The notes under the pieces were generated by a model. That model had not been told where the DNA came from and searched no databases. It saw only the letters and a program-made list of their open reading frames with translations. A DNA stretch of 53,326 nucleotides, taken from positions 1-53,326 of the forward strand of contig JAKQII010000088.1 in the NCBI GenBank assembly GCA_029557535.1, read 5' to 3'. This DNA is from Acidobacteriota bacterium. GTDB taxonomy: Bacteria > Acidobacteriota > Blastocatellia > Pyrinomonadales > Pyrinomonadaceae. Position 1 is the stretch's first letter; each line of letters opens with the position of its first letter. The translations under genes were made by a program, and so were the position numbers. Below are positions 8,876 to 18,077 of this stretch, piece after piece.

Positions 8876-9364
8876 TTCTATTAACCTCCTTCTTTCCATT
8901 CGCCGACGTTGCATTCCCGGAGGTATGGCCGAAGGCCAAGAATTGCGGATGCCGGCAGACGTGCAAGACGCAACCATTGTTCCCATCGACGGCGTGACCG
9001 CTTTGAATCTCCGGAAATCATTGCAGGTGCGACTTTTTGGACGGGGGAGGGAGCCAGATCATCGAAGATCAAGAGAGACCGTCCAAATGAGAAAATCACC
9101 CGATCTCGACCGAAATTTCGGGGGTTTTTCCCCAATGTCATGAACGGCGAATGTCCGAGTTCCCCAGTTTTTCAAAGTAGTTTGAGAGGCACATCACTTG
9201 CGCGCAATAGAAATCGGTAACAAGGGGACTCGCCGCATTGCAATACTCAGATCCCACCCGTTCGAACGCGCCGCCAGCGGGCAGCGCGGGAATACCAAAA
9301 CGGTCCGCATCCGGAGAACATCGGCCACCGATAGCTCCCGGGTATGTTGATCGAGGAGGCTAAG
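8876..9364. other. Divergent intergenic region, no gene recognised
   Basis: This 489-base gap lies between the divergent gene at 8875 and the gene at 9365. It carries the ribosome binding sites of both genes at its edges. I see no RNA gene, clear promoter or repeat in it. Confidence 0.5.
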
Positions 9365-11092
9365 ATGAAACGAACAACAATTATTAAATCAGTTCTGCTC
9401 GCGGCGACAGGCGTTTTCCTGCTATCGATGGTTACGAACACGTCTGCCGTTCGGGGCGACAAACGGGTCCGCTACAATAGCGATCGATTCGTGTTCGCGC
9501 CAATGCAATGGCAAACGATCGTGAATAATGGATTTTCAATGCCGAACAGCGAGATCAAGTACAGCAGTTATGGCCAGCCTTCGGTGAACAGCCACGGCTT
9601 GGTCGTTTTTCGGGCGCGCAGCACGCAGGGGCAGGCAAGACAAACCGGAGTTTATGCGCGGGTTTTCCCAAAGGGCGCGATCAACAGCGTCGCCGACCTC
9701 AATACGCTAGTGCCCGAGCCCAACAATCTCGGCGCGAGGTTCAAGGAGTTCCCAGCTATTCCGAGAATCTCAGAAAACAATGATCTCATCGCGTTCAGGG
9801 GCAATCACACGCCGGTCTACAGGCATACCTTGCCTGATGGCTCTGAGACGCGGGTCGGGACGACCGGGATCTACTTCCGCGCATCGGACGACGCCCTTTA
9901 TGCAGGTGCGTCGAAGGTCGCGCTGGCTCCCGGCTATGATTATCATTCGGTTCCGGGTTTCGATCCTTTGATCGCGTTCGACGTGTTTCCGGGCGCACCG
10001 GCGGTGACCGACAGCGGCAAGATTGTCTTCAAAGGAAACTACGTTTGGAACGGCATCGGTCAGACCGGGATCTATTACCGCGACCTGTCCGAACCACGAC
10101 GGGGGAAGGAATTCCGGATTACCCGGATCGCGGACACAAACACCGAAATTCCCGGAATGCCGCCGAGCTTCAAGGCGTACACTTTCGGATCGACCTCGCC
10201 GCCAAGCGTGTCCGGAGAACAAGTGGTTTTCCTCGGACTCGACAATGAAGAGAACCCGCATGCCGGCGGTATCTACCTCGCGCCGATCGCCAACACGCCG
10301 GAGCTTCGGAAGCTCGTGGGAATCGGCGATCCGCTGCCCGATCTTGCGGGAGAAAAGATCACGCGCCTGGGCGAAGGACTTTCGTACGACGGGCGCTATG
10401 TCTCGTTTTGGGGAGCGTGGGGATCCGAGGTCAAGACGGTCCGGCTCTATTGCCCGAAGGACGGCGAAGCGAACCTGATCGCCTATTGCAACGGGGTCGA
10501 CCCGAACAGCATTTATGATCCCGCGCGCGACGAGTGGTACCAGGACAAAGAAGTTAGTGTAAATCAGGGTATCTTTATCTACGACACGATTCAGGAATAC
10601 GCATTTCTGATCTCGCGGACCCCGGCCGATTTTGACGACTTCCAGTTCTGGGTTTATTCGGGACGCCCTCCGGGAACCGGCAATCTGACCGATGAAGAAA
10701 CGGTGGAAGAACCGCCCCGCTGGCGTTCGTCGGCGTTTATCGCGGCGTCCGACGGCCTGGCGGTGTTCAAGGCACGAAAAGGCGATCAGACGAAGGTCGG
10801 AGAGTACGTCAACATAATCGACGGCCTGTACATGAAGAATGGTCCGGAACGGACCCCGATTGAAGCATTGGCGGAGACGGGAATGGCCAGCGATATTCTT
10901 GATCCGTCAATACCGACCGGCACGCTGCCGATCGTCGGACTGGGAATCGAGCGGGAAGGGTTCCGAGGCAACAAGCTGGCGATCACCGCGTTGATGGCCG
11001 ATGAGGAAAACAGTTGGGGCGGGATCTACCTCGCCGACGTTGCCCGCGGAAATCAAATTGACGATCGTCGCACCAAAAAGGTCGGCCGTTGA
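9365..11092 (+). CDS. Secreted repeat protein of unknown function (beta-propeller-like)
   Basis: This 575-residue exported protein starts at the ATG at 9365, chosen because GAGGAGG sits seven bases upstream. Residues 1-30 are a signal peptide ending near SAVRG. The mature chain contains repeated units in which a phrase like SENNDLIAFRG, DSGKIVFKGNYV or SGEQVVFLGLD is followed 20-40 residues later by a G-(I/V)-Y motif (TGVYAR, TGIYFRA, TGIYYRD, GGIYLAP, GGIYLADV). This reads as six or more beta-blades, resembling families of secreted proteins in Acidobacteria and Planctomycetes that have no assigned biochemical role. No catalytic motif is visible. Confidence 0.8.
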   Translation: MKRTTIIKSVLLAATGVFLLSMVTNTSAVRGDKRVRYNSDRFVFAPMQWQTIVNNGFSMPNSEIKYSSYGQPSVNSHGLVVFRARSTQGQARQTGVYARVFPKGAINSVADLNTLVPEPNNLGARFKEFPAIPRISENNDLIAFRGNHTPVYRHTLPDGSETRVGTTGIYFRASDDALYAGASKVALAPGYDYHSVPGFDPLIAFDVFPGAPAVTDSGKIVFKGNYVWNGIGQTGIYYRDLSEPRRGKEFRITRIADTNTEIPGMPPSFKAYTFGSTSPPSVSGEQVVFLGLDNEENPHAGGIYLAPIANTPELRKLVGIGDPLPDLAGEKITRLGEGLSYDGRYVSFWGAWGSEVKTVRLYCPKDGEANLIAYCNGVDPNSIYDPARDEWYQDKEVSVNQGIFIYDTIQEYAFLISRTPADFDDFQFWVYSGRPPGTGNLTDEETVEEPPRWRSSAFIAASDGLAVFKARKGDQTKVGEYVNIIDGLYMKNGPERTPIEALAETGMASDILDPSIPTGTLPIVGLGIEREGFRGNKLAITALMADEENSWGGIYLADVARGNQIDDRRTKKVGR

Positions 11093-11137
11093 TCTCTTGC
11101 CATGACCGTTGTGGCACCGATGGTGACCGAAAAGACG

Positions 11138-11161
11138 AAGGCCCCGCACGTGCGGGGCCTT
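11138..11161. terminator. Perfect palindrome, probable bidirectional terminator
   Basis: AAGGCCCCGCACGTGCGGGGCCTT is described by its arms: AAGGCCCCGC at 11138-11147 is inverted exactly at 11152-11161. It lies between the ends of two convergent genes. The plus-strand tail is only weakly T-rich. Confidence 0.65.
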
Positions 11162-11182
11162 ATCGAATACAAGCGTTGAATC

Positions 11183-11377
11183 TCAGACATTGACGGTCGG
11201 CAGTTCCGGCCGGGCATCGAGCTCGAAGAATTTGACCGGCACCGCGCCGTTCACCTTCTCCTTTTCTTTCCTCATCTCATACCATTTGTCGCAATGGGAG
11301 CAGTAATAAAACTTAAACGTCAAATCGGTCGTCTCAAAATTCAGTTCCAATTCGTGGTTGCAATGCCAGCAAGTCAT
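11183..11377 (-). CDS. Small zinc-ribbon protein
   Basis: This 64-residue protein has two Cys pairs: C-W-H-C near the N terminus and C-S-H-C about 24 residues later, the spacing of a zinc ribbon. The region between is rich in aromatic and acidic residues (FKFYYC). The ATG at 11377 is preferred because AAGGAGG ends eight bases upstream; a TTG three bases further out is also in frame. Function unknown; such ribbons often bind nucleic acid or partner proteins. It converges on the secreted protein gene at 9365. Confidence 0.8.
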   Translation of the reverse strand: MTCWHCNHELELNFETTDLTFKFYYCSHCDKWYEMRKEKEKVNGAVPVKFFELDARPELPTVNV

Positions 11378-11549
11378 CAACCTACCCTCCTTAGTGTTGC
11401 GTTCGAACGCAATTTTAACACAATATACAGGGGGTCAATCAACACTTTTTTTCTTTGTTCGGAACCGTTCCGCTAACCGTTGCAATTGGTACGATTAGGG
11501 CTTTCCCCATCGGGACGGCGAGCGTTTTCGACAAGCTGCACTCGGAGAA

Positions 11550-12251
11550 ATGATAACTACGATCGCGTTTGACGCCGACGACACTCTCTGGCACAACGAG
11601 CGGATTTTCATCGCCGCGAAGGAGCGTTTCAAGACGCTACTTGCCAAATATCACACGCCGGACTGGATCGAACAGCGGCTCGACGATACCGAGATCCGAA
11701 ACATCGCTCACTGGGGCTACGGGATCAAGGGCTTTTCGCTTTCGATGGTCGAGACGGCGATCGAACTGACCGAAGGCCGCGTCAGCGGTGACGAGATCGC
11801 CTGGATCGTCGAAAATGCTCGTGAAATGCTTCGTTCGCCGATCGACCTATTGCCGGGCGTGGTCGAGACCGTGACCGCGCTTTCGGGCCGGTACGATCTG
11901 ATGGTGATCACGAAAGGGGATCTCTTCGATCAGGAAACGAAGATCGCGCGGTCTGGCATTGGAGAGTACTTCACCGATGTCGAGATCGTTTCGGAAAAGA
12001 ACCGGGATGTCTATGCCGGGATCCTTTCGCGGCGCGGCATCGATCCGGCCGGGTTTGTCATGGTTGGAAACTCAATGAAATCGGACGTGCTTCCGGCGGC
12101 CGAGATCGGCGCCCACGCGGTTCATATTCCGTACGAAACGGAATGGTTCCTCGACCGCGTCGATGAGTCCGCGCTCAACGGCAAGGTATTTTCACGCCTC
12201 GATTCGATCCGCGACCTTCCCGCCTGGATCGAACGTCAGACCCGCATCTGA
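11550..12251 (+). CDS. HAD-family hydrolase
   Basis: This 233-residue cytoplasmic phosphatase-like protein has motif I as AFDADDTLWH (nucleophile D8, acid/base D10), motif II as VITKGD near residue 117 and motif IV as VGNSMKSDVLPAAEIGA near 170. The helical cap between residues 15 and 90 places it in the YjjG/2-haloacid-dehalogenase-like class. The substrate cannot be told. A GGAG lies just before the ATG. The ABC exporter pair follows 59 bases downstream and may be separate. Confidence 0.9.
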   Translation: MITTIAFDADDTLWHNERIFIAAKERFKTLLAKYHTPDWIEQRLDDTEIRNIAHWGYGIKGFSLSMVETAIELTEGRVSGDEIAWIVENAREMLRSPIDLLPGVVETVTALSGRYDLMVITKGDLFDQETKIARSGIGEYFTDVEIVSEKNRDVYAGILSRRGIDPAGFVMVGNSMKSDVLPAAEIGAHAVHIPYETEWFLDRVDESALNGKVFSRLDSIRDLPAWIERQTRI

Positions 12252-12310
12252 CATCTTCACGAACATTTGGTCGATTCCCATCGTAACACCTGCGAACATC
12301 TGATACGACT

Positions 12311-13003
12311 ATGCTTAGTGCAGATCATCTGACAAAAGAATACTCGGAAGGCGGCGACGTTTTCCGTGCACTCGACGAGATTTCGCTTGAGATCGGCGAA
12401 CGGGATTGCCTTGCGATCGTCGGAAAATCGGGAAGCGGAAAATCGACGCTCATGCACCTTCTTGCGTGTCTCGATTCGCCGACCAGCGGCTCGGTCCGCT
12501 TCAACGGCGACGACCTGACCGGCCTTTCCGCTTCTGGCCTGAACCGGTTCCGGAACGAAACCTTCGGCTTCATCTTTCAGCAGTTTTTTCTCAACGGACG
12601 CGATTCGGTCCTCGAGAATGTTCTGCTTCCGCTCAAGATCCGCGGCGTGGGATCGGCGGAGCGGCGACGTAAAGCGCTTGAGTATATCGACGCAGTGGGT
12701 CTCGGGGACAAGGCGAAGAAGGCGGCCAAGGACCTTTCGGGCGGCGAGAAACAGCGCGTCTGCATTGCGCGCGCGCTGGCCTCCGAACCGCGGATCATCT
12801 TTGCCGACGAGCCGACCGGCAATCTCGATTCCGCGACGGGAGCGCTGGTTGAGGACATTCTCTTCGGACTGAACCGCGAAAAAGGCATCGCGCTGGTCGT
12901 GGTCACCCACGATGAGGAACTTGCGTCGCGATGCACCCGCCGGATCGAACTAAAGGACGGCCGGATGATTGCTGACACGGCAAACGCTTTGGAGGTGCGG
13001 TAA
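12311..13003 (+). CDS. ABC transporter ATP-binding protein, MacB/LolD type
   Basis: This 230-residue ATPase has Walker A GKSGSGKST (residues 38-46), a Q-loop in IFQQFFLNGRDSV, the signature LSGGEKQR, and Walker B IIFADEPTGNLDSATG, followed by the switch His in VVVTHDEE. The MacB/LolD-type phrase DEPTGNLDS and the adjacent FtsX-fold permease mark a mechanotransmission-type transporter rather than an importer. The ribosome binding site is weak. The stop codon is five bases before the permease start, so the two form one operon. The substrate may be a lipoprotein, peptide or antibiotic. Confidence 0.93.
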   Translation: MLSADHLTKEYSEGGDVFRALDEISLEIGERDCLAIVGKSGSGKSTLMHLLACLDSPTSGSVRFNGDDLTGLSASGLNRFRNETFGFIFQQFFLNGRDSVLENVLLPLKIRGVGSAERRRKALEYIDAVGLGDKAKKAAKDLSGGEKQRVCIARALASEPRIIFADEPTGNLDSATGALVEDILFGLNREKGIALVVVTHDEELASRCTRRIELKDGRMIADTANALEVR

Positions 13004-13008
13004 CGACA

Positions 13009-14280
13009 ATGCAGATCAAAGACCTGATCATCACCGCGAACCGCAATCTTTGGCGAAACAAGCTTCGGACGCTGCTGACCGTCATGGCGATCTTCGTCGG
13101 TTCTTTCACGCTGACGCTGACCAACGGACTCGGCGACGGTCTAAAGGACTACATCGACAAGCAGGTCAGAAATTACGAAGGAAACGCCGTCGTTTTTGTC
13201 CGGCGCAAGTTCGAGCAGCGGAATCCGCGCTCTTCCAAGGCTCCGCCGGAGTACGTGGAAGGCGCGCCCGAGGAAGAGTTCGATCCGAACACGCTGGCCG
13301 TCACGCGAGACCAGATCGATCGTCTCGCATCTAATTTTCCCGAAGTCCGTTCCATATCGCCGAACTTTCCGGTTCGTGCCGAATACGTCTCGATCGAGGG
13401 CGGTACCAAGTACCAAACTCAGATCAACGCGGTCGGCCGCGGCGTGACGCAAAAACTCGAAGCCGGACGCCAGATCGACGGTCCGGGCGAGATCATCCTT
13501 CAGTACACGATTGCGAAAGCATACTCGGAAGATTTCAACACGCTTTTGGGCCGGCGGGCGACGATCGGATTCAAGGCCGGCAATCCGGCGACGATGCAAA
13601 CGACCGAACTCGTGATCGTTGGCGTTGCGACCAAGGGCTTCATGACTTCCTTTTTCTCGTCAGTCGATTCGGAGACCGAAAAACGGATCTACGACCTGCA
13701 GCGCGAGGGATCCCCCGATTACGGCCGGATCCTGTCGTTTTCGATGGAACTTGCCAATTCCGACGAGGCGACGATCGAGACGGTCAAGAAACGCCTCGAC
13801 GAACGCGGGTTCGTCGGCGAGACTATGGCCGACCAGAGCAAGCGGACGCAGGACGCGATCGGGATATTTCAGATCGGGATGAACCTCTTCGCGATGATCG
13901 CGCTGCTCGCCGCGTCTTTCGGGATCATCAATACGCTGGTCATCGCCGTCATGGAACGGACGAAGGAGATCGGCTTACAGAAGGCGCTCGGAATGGGCCG
14001 CGGCAAGGTATTCTTTTTGTTCGCGTTCGAATCGGTCCTATTGGGCTTCTGGGGCGCGCTCGCGGGGATCGTCGGCGCGGTTCTGATCGGGACGATCGGG
14101 AATTCGTATGCTTCGAAGTACTTCCTGGAGTCGTTCGAGGGATTCAGCCTCGTCGTCTTCAGGCCATTGGCGTTGACGCTGATCGTCGTCCTGATCTCGG
14201 TCATCGCCTTTCTTGCCGGCGTCCTGCCGGCTTATCGGGCGAGCCGTCTAGATCCGATCGAGGCGCTTCGTTACGAATAG
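13009..14280 (+). CDS. ABC transporter permease, MacB/FtsX type
   Basis: This 423-residue protein has an N-terminal membrane helix (residues about 18-40), a periplasmic MacB-type domain to about residue 285, then three C-terminal helices of the FtsX fold. The coupling segment MERTKEIGLQKALGMGR lies between helices 2 and 3, and the protein ends PAYRASRLDPIEALRYE, the usual close of this family. A GGAGGTG within the upstream ATPase gene serves as its ribosome binding site. No adaptor (MacA/HlyD-like) gene is adjacent. Confidence 0.93.
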   Translation: MQIKDLIITANRNLWRNKLRTLLTVMAIFVGSFTLTLTNGLGDGLKDYIDKQVRNYEGNAVVFVRRKFEQRNPRSSKAPPEYVEGAPEEEFDPNTLAVTRDQIDRLASNFPEVRSISPNFPVRAEYVSIEGGTKYQTQINAVGRGVTQKLEAGRQIDGPGEIILQYTIAKAYSEDFNTLLGRRATIGFKAGNPATMQTTELVIVGVATKGFMTSFFSSVDSETEKRIYDLQREGSPDYGRILSFSMELANSDEATIETVKKRLDERGFVGETMADQSKRTQDAIGIFQIGMNLFAMIALLAASFGIINTLVIAVMERTKEIGLQKALGMGRGKVFFLFAFESVLLGFWGALAGIVGAVLIGTIGNSYASKYFLESFEGFSLVVFRPLALTLIVVLISVIAFLAGVLPAYRASRLDPIEALRYE

Positions 14281-14647
14281 TCTGATCACCGAAAATTTGA
14301 GTGGCAGAAATCACTTCACGGTCGTTTCCAGCGGGGCGCGTTACGAATCGCCGGGTTCTAACTGGTGGTAACACTGGACTTCGTGACTTTGCGTCCTGGC
14401 GGGAAAACCCAACCGCCGGTCTCAGGGCCGCATGTTCCCGCAAAGGCGCAAAGGCGCAAAGATCGAAGGCAACCGATTCATCGCTTCAAATGCAAAATCC
14501 GGGATCAATGTTTCTTCAGCATTACGCAGCGACGCCGTTTTCGTCGCGGATAAATGCGGAAATGCACGGAGTTCTCGTTGGCCGCGCAATCCGCGCCATC
14601 TTCGACCAAACATTCTAAAGTACAATTTGAGGCAAAAGGAGTATCAA
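14281..14647. other. Intergenic region with a GCAAAGGC microsatellite
   Basis: A 367-base gap. Around 14438-14462 the motif GCAAAGGC repeats three times. A TACAAT at 14621-14626 is a possible -10 box for the next gene, but no convincing -35 is seen. No gene was recognised. Confidence 0.5.
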
Positions 14648-14968
14648 ATGATCATCACAACCGGAAATGAAGTTGCGGGTCACGAAATAATCGAATATCG
14701 CGGCGTCGTGCGCGGCATCGTCGTGCGGGCGACGGGCATCGGCCGCGGAATAATCGGCGGGCTCAAATCGATCGCCGGCGGAAATATCGAGGAGTTCACG
14801 CATGTTTGCGAGAACGCCCGACGCGAAGCGACGTCGCGGATGGTTCAGCACGCGCACGAGATCGGGGCGGACGCGATCGTCGGGATGCGCTTCGATTCGA
14901 CCGAATTTTCACAGGGCTGTACCGAGGTCCTCGCCTACGGGACGGCGGTGAAGATCCAAAAAGTGTGA
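14648..14968 (+). CDS. YbjQ/UPF0145 family protein
   Basis: This 106-residue protein matches the YbjQ family throughout: MIITTGNEVAGHEI at the start, YRGVVRGIVVRATGIGRGI, then the helix NARREATSRMVQHAHEIGADAIVGMRFDS, and a final strand ending KIQKV. Family members form beta-rich oligomeric rings, once described as heavy-metal binding; no firm function is known. The start is fixed by AAGGAG seven bases upstream of the ATG at 14648. It stands alone between two repeat-bearing gaps. Confidence 0.92.
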   Translation: MIITTGNEVAGHEIIEYRGVVRGIVVRATGIGRGIIGGLKSIAGGNIEEFTHVCENARREATSRMVQHAHEIGADAIVGMRFDSTEFSQGCTEVLAYGTAVKIQKV

Positions 14969-15431
14969 ACCGGGAATTGCGACTCGGGAGTCGGGAGTCG
15001 GAGTTTGGAGTTCCGCGTTTACGCGGCCGCAATCATAAATCGCAACCCGTTGCCTTCGCTGACACGGATCGTACGGATCAGGCGGATTCTCACGGATCTG
15101 ACCTGATTGATCAGCGTGAATCAGCGTGATCCGCTTTATCCGCGTCAGGCGCGAGCCGCCGTAATCGCAAATCGGGAGTCGAGAGTCGGAGTTCGGAGTT
15201 CCGCGTTTATGCGGCCGCAATCGCGAGTCGAGAGTCTGGAGTCGGGAGTCGGAACTACGCCAACTCGTTCAAGTTACGTCTTCTGGCGTGACGATTGATC
15301 GATACGCCGCAAATCCCGGCGAATCCTGAAGTTCGGCGGGCGCAGAGCGCCTCTTCCTGAACTGCGAACGGACTGGCAGATTGCCTCAAATCCGAAATCC
15401 GAAATCGAGATCGCATTCCCGAATGAACCGG
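14969..15431. repeat. Non-coding region with two 51-base direct repeats
   Basis: TCGGGAGTC...GGAGTTCCGCGTTTAYGCGGCCGCAATC occurs at 14984-15034 and 15172-15222, nearly identical. Between them lies a degenerate GGATCAGCG/ATCAGCGTGA stretch (15064-15150) of a type scattered in many bacterial intergenic regions. The rest of the 463-base gap shows no gene. Confidence 0.75.
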
Positions 15432-16508
15432 CTATGGGATCCGGGCGCCTTTGCCGCGCCGGCCGATCCGCATGTCCACCAGCCAATCAAGCCAGCGGTA
15501 TTTCAACGTTTTCGGCGACAAGAATTCGGTGATCCCGACGGCCGTGTGCGGGGCGCAGTCCGGTTGAGTAAGTGTCATCTCCGACAAGAATCGCAGATAA
15601 AAAAAGCTTGAGTCGATGGTTTCGAGATGACTTACCTTCAGTTTCGTTCCGTTAGCAGCGTGAAACGTCATGCGTTGCGGAAAACGGATCCCGAAGATGT
15701 CGCGCTTGGTGTCGGACTCCGCGAACCCGGCGTCGCTCTCACTGAGAAGCCCGTCGCGGATCGTCAGGAGCTTGGTAACGCAGCTTTCCTCGGAACTCCC
15801 GCACTCGGTGTAACGGTAAAAGACGGCCGTCGCGTCGTTGAAATGTGCTCGTCCCCAATGCCAGTCGTGCACGGTTTGAGGCAGCCAACGGGTGTCGTAG
15901 TTATGATCGTGATAACCAGTTCCCCTGAAATGAAGCGTCCTGACCGGTTCGTCCGAGGTGCCGTTCACAACCACGCGACCGGATACGTCGGCACGCGGGA
16001 CGACCAGGTTCCAGTGATGCGCCCCGTCGACCGGGTCACGCGGCGAGAAATCTCCTTCAACAGTCAGCCATTCAAAACTTGCGTCGATCGCAAACCCGCG
16101 GTGGGTCATCGACGAGATCGAGATCATGAATCCCGATCCGTACGGCGCGGATTTGAATTCGATCGAGTTGTCTCCGATCCGGCATTCGGGTTTGACGGTC
16201 GAAGCCTCGAAGTCGTCCGGCTGGAATTCGTTGATCGCCCGGCAGAGCACCTGGCCGTCGCGATAATAGAAGAATGCGACCGCAGGGATCCGCGAGCGCA
16301 CTTCTGAAGAATCGCGACGATTGTAACGTGGTGAAAAGACGAAATTGTCGAGAAAGATGATGACGACCGCATCCCGACCGTCGTCGCTCAGCGCGTCAAA
16401 ATACCACCATTCGTACGCCCTGGGATCATCATTCGGATGCCAGACGTCGTCAGCGATGCTTGACGAGAACCGGAATTTGCTGATCGCGGGAATTTCGTCG
16501 GTCTTCAT
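15432..16508 (-). CDS. CrtC-like carotenoid 1,2-hydratase / lipocalin-like family protein
   Basis: This 358-residue protein has the hallmark YEWWYFDALSDDGR near residue 31, then FLDNFVFSPRYN, and in the second half GTGYHDHNYD...WHWGRAHF, the conserved segment of the hydroxyneurosporene synthase (CrtC) and AttH-like two-lipocalin family. In phototrophs CrtC hydrates the 1,2 double bond of acyclic carotenoids; whether this protein acts on carotenoids is unknown, since no other carotenoid gene is in the window. No signal peptide is visible. It starts 12 bases after the secreted helical protein gene and is probably translated from the same mRNA. Confidence 0.75.
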   Translation of the reverse strand: MKTDEIPAISKFRFSSSIADDVWHPNDDPRAYEWWYFDALSDDGRDAVVIIFLDNFVFSPRYNRRDSSEVRSRIPAVAFFYYRDGQVLCRAINEFQPDDFEASTVKPECRIGDNSIEFKSAPYGSGFMISISSMTHRGFAIDASFEWLTVEGDFSPRDPVDGAHHWNLVVPRADVSGRVVVNGTSDEPVRTLHFRGTGYHDHNYDTRWLPQTVHDWHWGRAHFNDATAVFYRYTECGSSEESCVTKLLTIRDGLLSESDAGFAESDTKRDIFGIRFPQRMTFHAANGTKLKVSHLETIDSSFFYLRFLSEMTLTQPDCAPHTAVGITEFLSPKTLKYRWLDWLVDMRIGRRGKGARIP

Positions 16509-16520
16509 CTTCGCCGGAAA

Positions 16521-17453
16521 TCAGTTCACGTCTTTCAACGGCGACGAAAACGCACCCGAAATGGCCTCCTGCAGACCTTTCCCGTCCTTGTGCCGGATCT
16601 TGTAGATCTGTCCCAGACGTTCCTTCCAGCCCATCGAAGCTTCATCGGTTTTGCCGTCGACGAGCTTGGCCACCCGGGCCCAGGCATCGATGATCCGGTC
16701 AAGCGTCGCGTCGATCGCCGCCTGGTCTGATTTCATTTCGGCATCCTCAGTCCGTTTGGCTCCGTGCTTGAGCTTGTAGTCTTCGACCTGTTTTTCGTAT
16801 TTCTGTTCGTAATAGGTGGCAACGACCACATACGGGTAGGTATCGTCCTTGATCTGAGAAGGCTGCGCGACCGCCTTGGCCAGATTCGACGCGGCTTCCT
16901 TCAGGTCGAAATCCACCGTGAATGCGCCGATGATGTAGTGCATCCATGCGGTCGCTTCTGCCTGGTCCTTGAACGGGTTGAACGACTTCGGGAGTTTGCC
17001 CGCGCCGAGAAGTTCAAGGGCCTTTCGGGCGTTTGTGATGGACTTGGAGGAATAACCCTTGTCCCGTTTCTGCGAGAACGCCTGGAAGCCTCCGTAGGCA
17101 AGCATCATCGGGACAAAAGAATTATCCGGCTCATCGGCCAGGATGTCGTCGCCGAATTCGAGCGCGTCGTCCATCTTGCCGGTGGAAACGGAGTCCTCGA
17201 ACGCCGCAATTCGATAATTGACCGCAAAGTCGCGGATCTTCTTCACCTTGTCGTCGGTGTCCTTTCCGTACTTGGCGAGGAACTCCTTGCTCTGAGTATA
17301 GGCCTTGACCTTGTCCTCTGCTTTCTTCGTGTTTGTAAGTTTCGCGATCTGGTTAAACCATTCGTCTTTGGACGGTTCTTTCTGAGCCGCTGCCGGGATT
17401 ACAAAGACCATCTCCAAAACCGCTGCGGCGACGAAGCCCGAGATGTATTTCAT
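16521..17453 (-). CDS. Secreted helical-repeat (TPR-like) protein
   Basis: This 310-residue exported protein has a signal peptide at residues 1-23 (IPAAAQ). The rest is alpha-helical with TPR-like periodicity: DALEFGDDILADEPDNSFVP, ITNARKALELLG, ASNLAKAVAQPSQIKDDTYP. An AGGAGAT lies 13 bases before the ATG, and a candidate promoter is at 17494-17521. Such proteins are common in Acidobacteria and likely act as periplasmic scaffolds. It is the first gene of the operon with the CrtC-like protein. Confidence 0.8.
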   Translation of the reverse strand: MKYISGFVAAAVLEMVFVIPAAAQKEPSKDEWFNQIAKLTNTKKAEDKVKAYTQSKEFLAKYGKDTDDKVKKIRDFAVNYRIAAFEDSVSTGKMDDALEFGDDILADEPDNSFVPMMLAYGGFQAFSQKRDKGYSSKSITNARKALELLGAGKLPKSFNPFKDQAEATAWMHYIIGAFTVDFDLKEAASNLAKAVAQPSQIKDDTYPYVVVATYYEQKYEKQVEDYKLKHGAKRTEDAEMKSDQAAIDATLDRIIDAWARVAKLVDGKTDEASMGWKERLGQIYKIRHKDGKGLQEAISGAFSSPLKDVN

Positions 17454-17493
17454 TGCTTAACTGATATCTCCTGGAAAGTTTGAATAAGTCAGA

Positions 17494-17521
17494 AATATAG
17501 CAGAGCGGCCGCGTTTCTCAA
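17494..17521 (-). promoter_or_regulatory. Candidate promoter for the 17453-15432 operon
   Basis: Read on the minus strand: TTGAGA (17521-17516), 16-base spacer, TATATT (17499-17494). This would start transcription about 35 bases before the ATG at 17453. It is back to back with the plus-strand promoter at 17567. Confidence 0.45.
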
Positions 17522-17566
17522 AACTCCTTGCGATCCGGATCGGGTGCCGTAAATTGGTGGCAAACT

Positions 17567-17595
17567 TTTGACCGGCGCGGGAATCATTAGTACAG
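17567..17595 (+). promoter_or_regulatory. Candidate promoter for the OB-fold lipoprotein
   Basis: TTGACC (17567-17572), a 17-base spacer and TACAGT (17590-17595). The inferred start is near 17602, 50 bases before the ATG at 17654. Confidence 0.45.
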
Positions 17596-17653
17596 TACGG
17601 GCGCAACGTCCCGGGTCAATTGAGTTTAACTGAGAGGAACAAAGAGGAATAAA

Positions 17654-18016
17654 ATGAAAAAGATCCTGATAGTCGGATTCCTGCTGGCGGTCGGTCTGAT
17701 GACGGTCGCGTGCCCCGACCGGAAGAGCATCGCCGATATCGAAGCGAATCCGTCCAAATACCAAAACAAGGAAGTCGTCGTCGCCGGCGTCGTCCGCGAC
17801 GCGTATGGCATCAACGTGCCGTTTTCAAAGGTCCGCGGCGGCATTTACAAGATCGACGACGGGACCGGTTCGATCTGGGTATTTACTGAGAAGGGAGTGC
17901 CGTCGAAGGGAACCGAGGTCGGCGTCAAAGGAAAGCTTCAGAGCGGAATGAACTGGAACGGAAAGAACTATGGTCTTGGGATCATTGAGACGGACCGGAA
18001 GTTCCGGACGAAGTAG
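17654..18016 (+). CDS. Small lipoprotein with OB-fold-like domain
   Basis: This 120-residue protein starts with a lipoprotein signal (VGLMTVAC, lipidated Cys at residue 20). The mature part reads IEANPSKYQNKEVVVAGVVRDAYG...GIYKIDDGTGSIWVFTEKGVPSKGTEVGVKGKL, the five-strand order of a small OB fold as in tRNA_anti-like or DUF-type lipoproteins that bind small ligands or nucleic acid. Function unknown. GAGG lies eight bases before the ATG. Confidence 0.82.
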   Translation: MKKILIVGFLLAVGLMTVACPDRKSIADIEANPSKYQNKEVVVAGVVRDAYGINVPFSKVRGGIYKIDDGTGSIWVFTEKGVPSKGTEVGVKGKLQSGMNWNGKNYGLGIIETDRKFRTK

Positions 18017-18077
18017 ATCGCGGCCATCGGTGGCATATCGCGGGACAGCGGGTTAGAATCCGACTGCCCCTTTTTTT

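Noticed and set aside
14438-14462. GCAAAGGC tandem repeat as a CRISPR-like array
   Set aside because: Only about three eight-base units without spacers.
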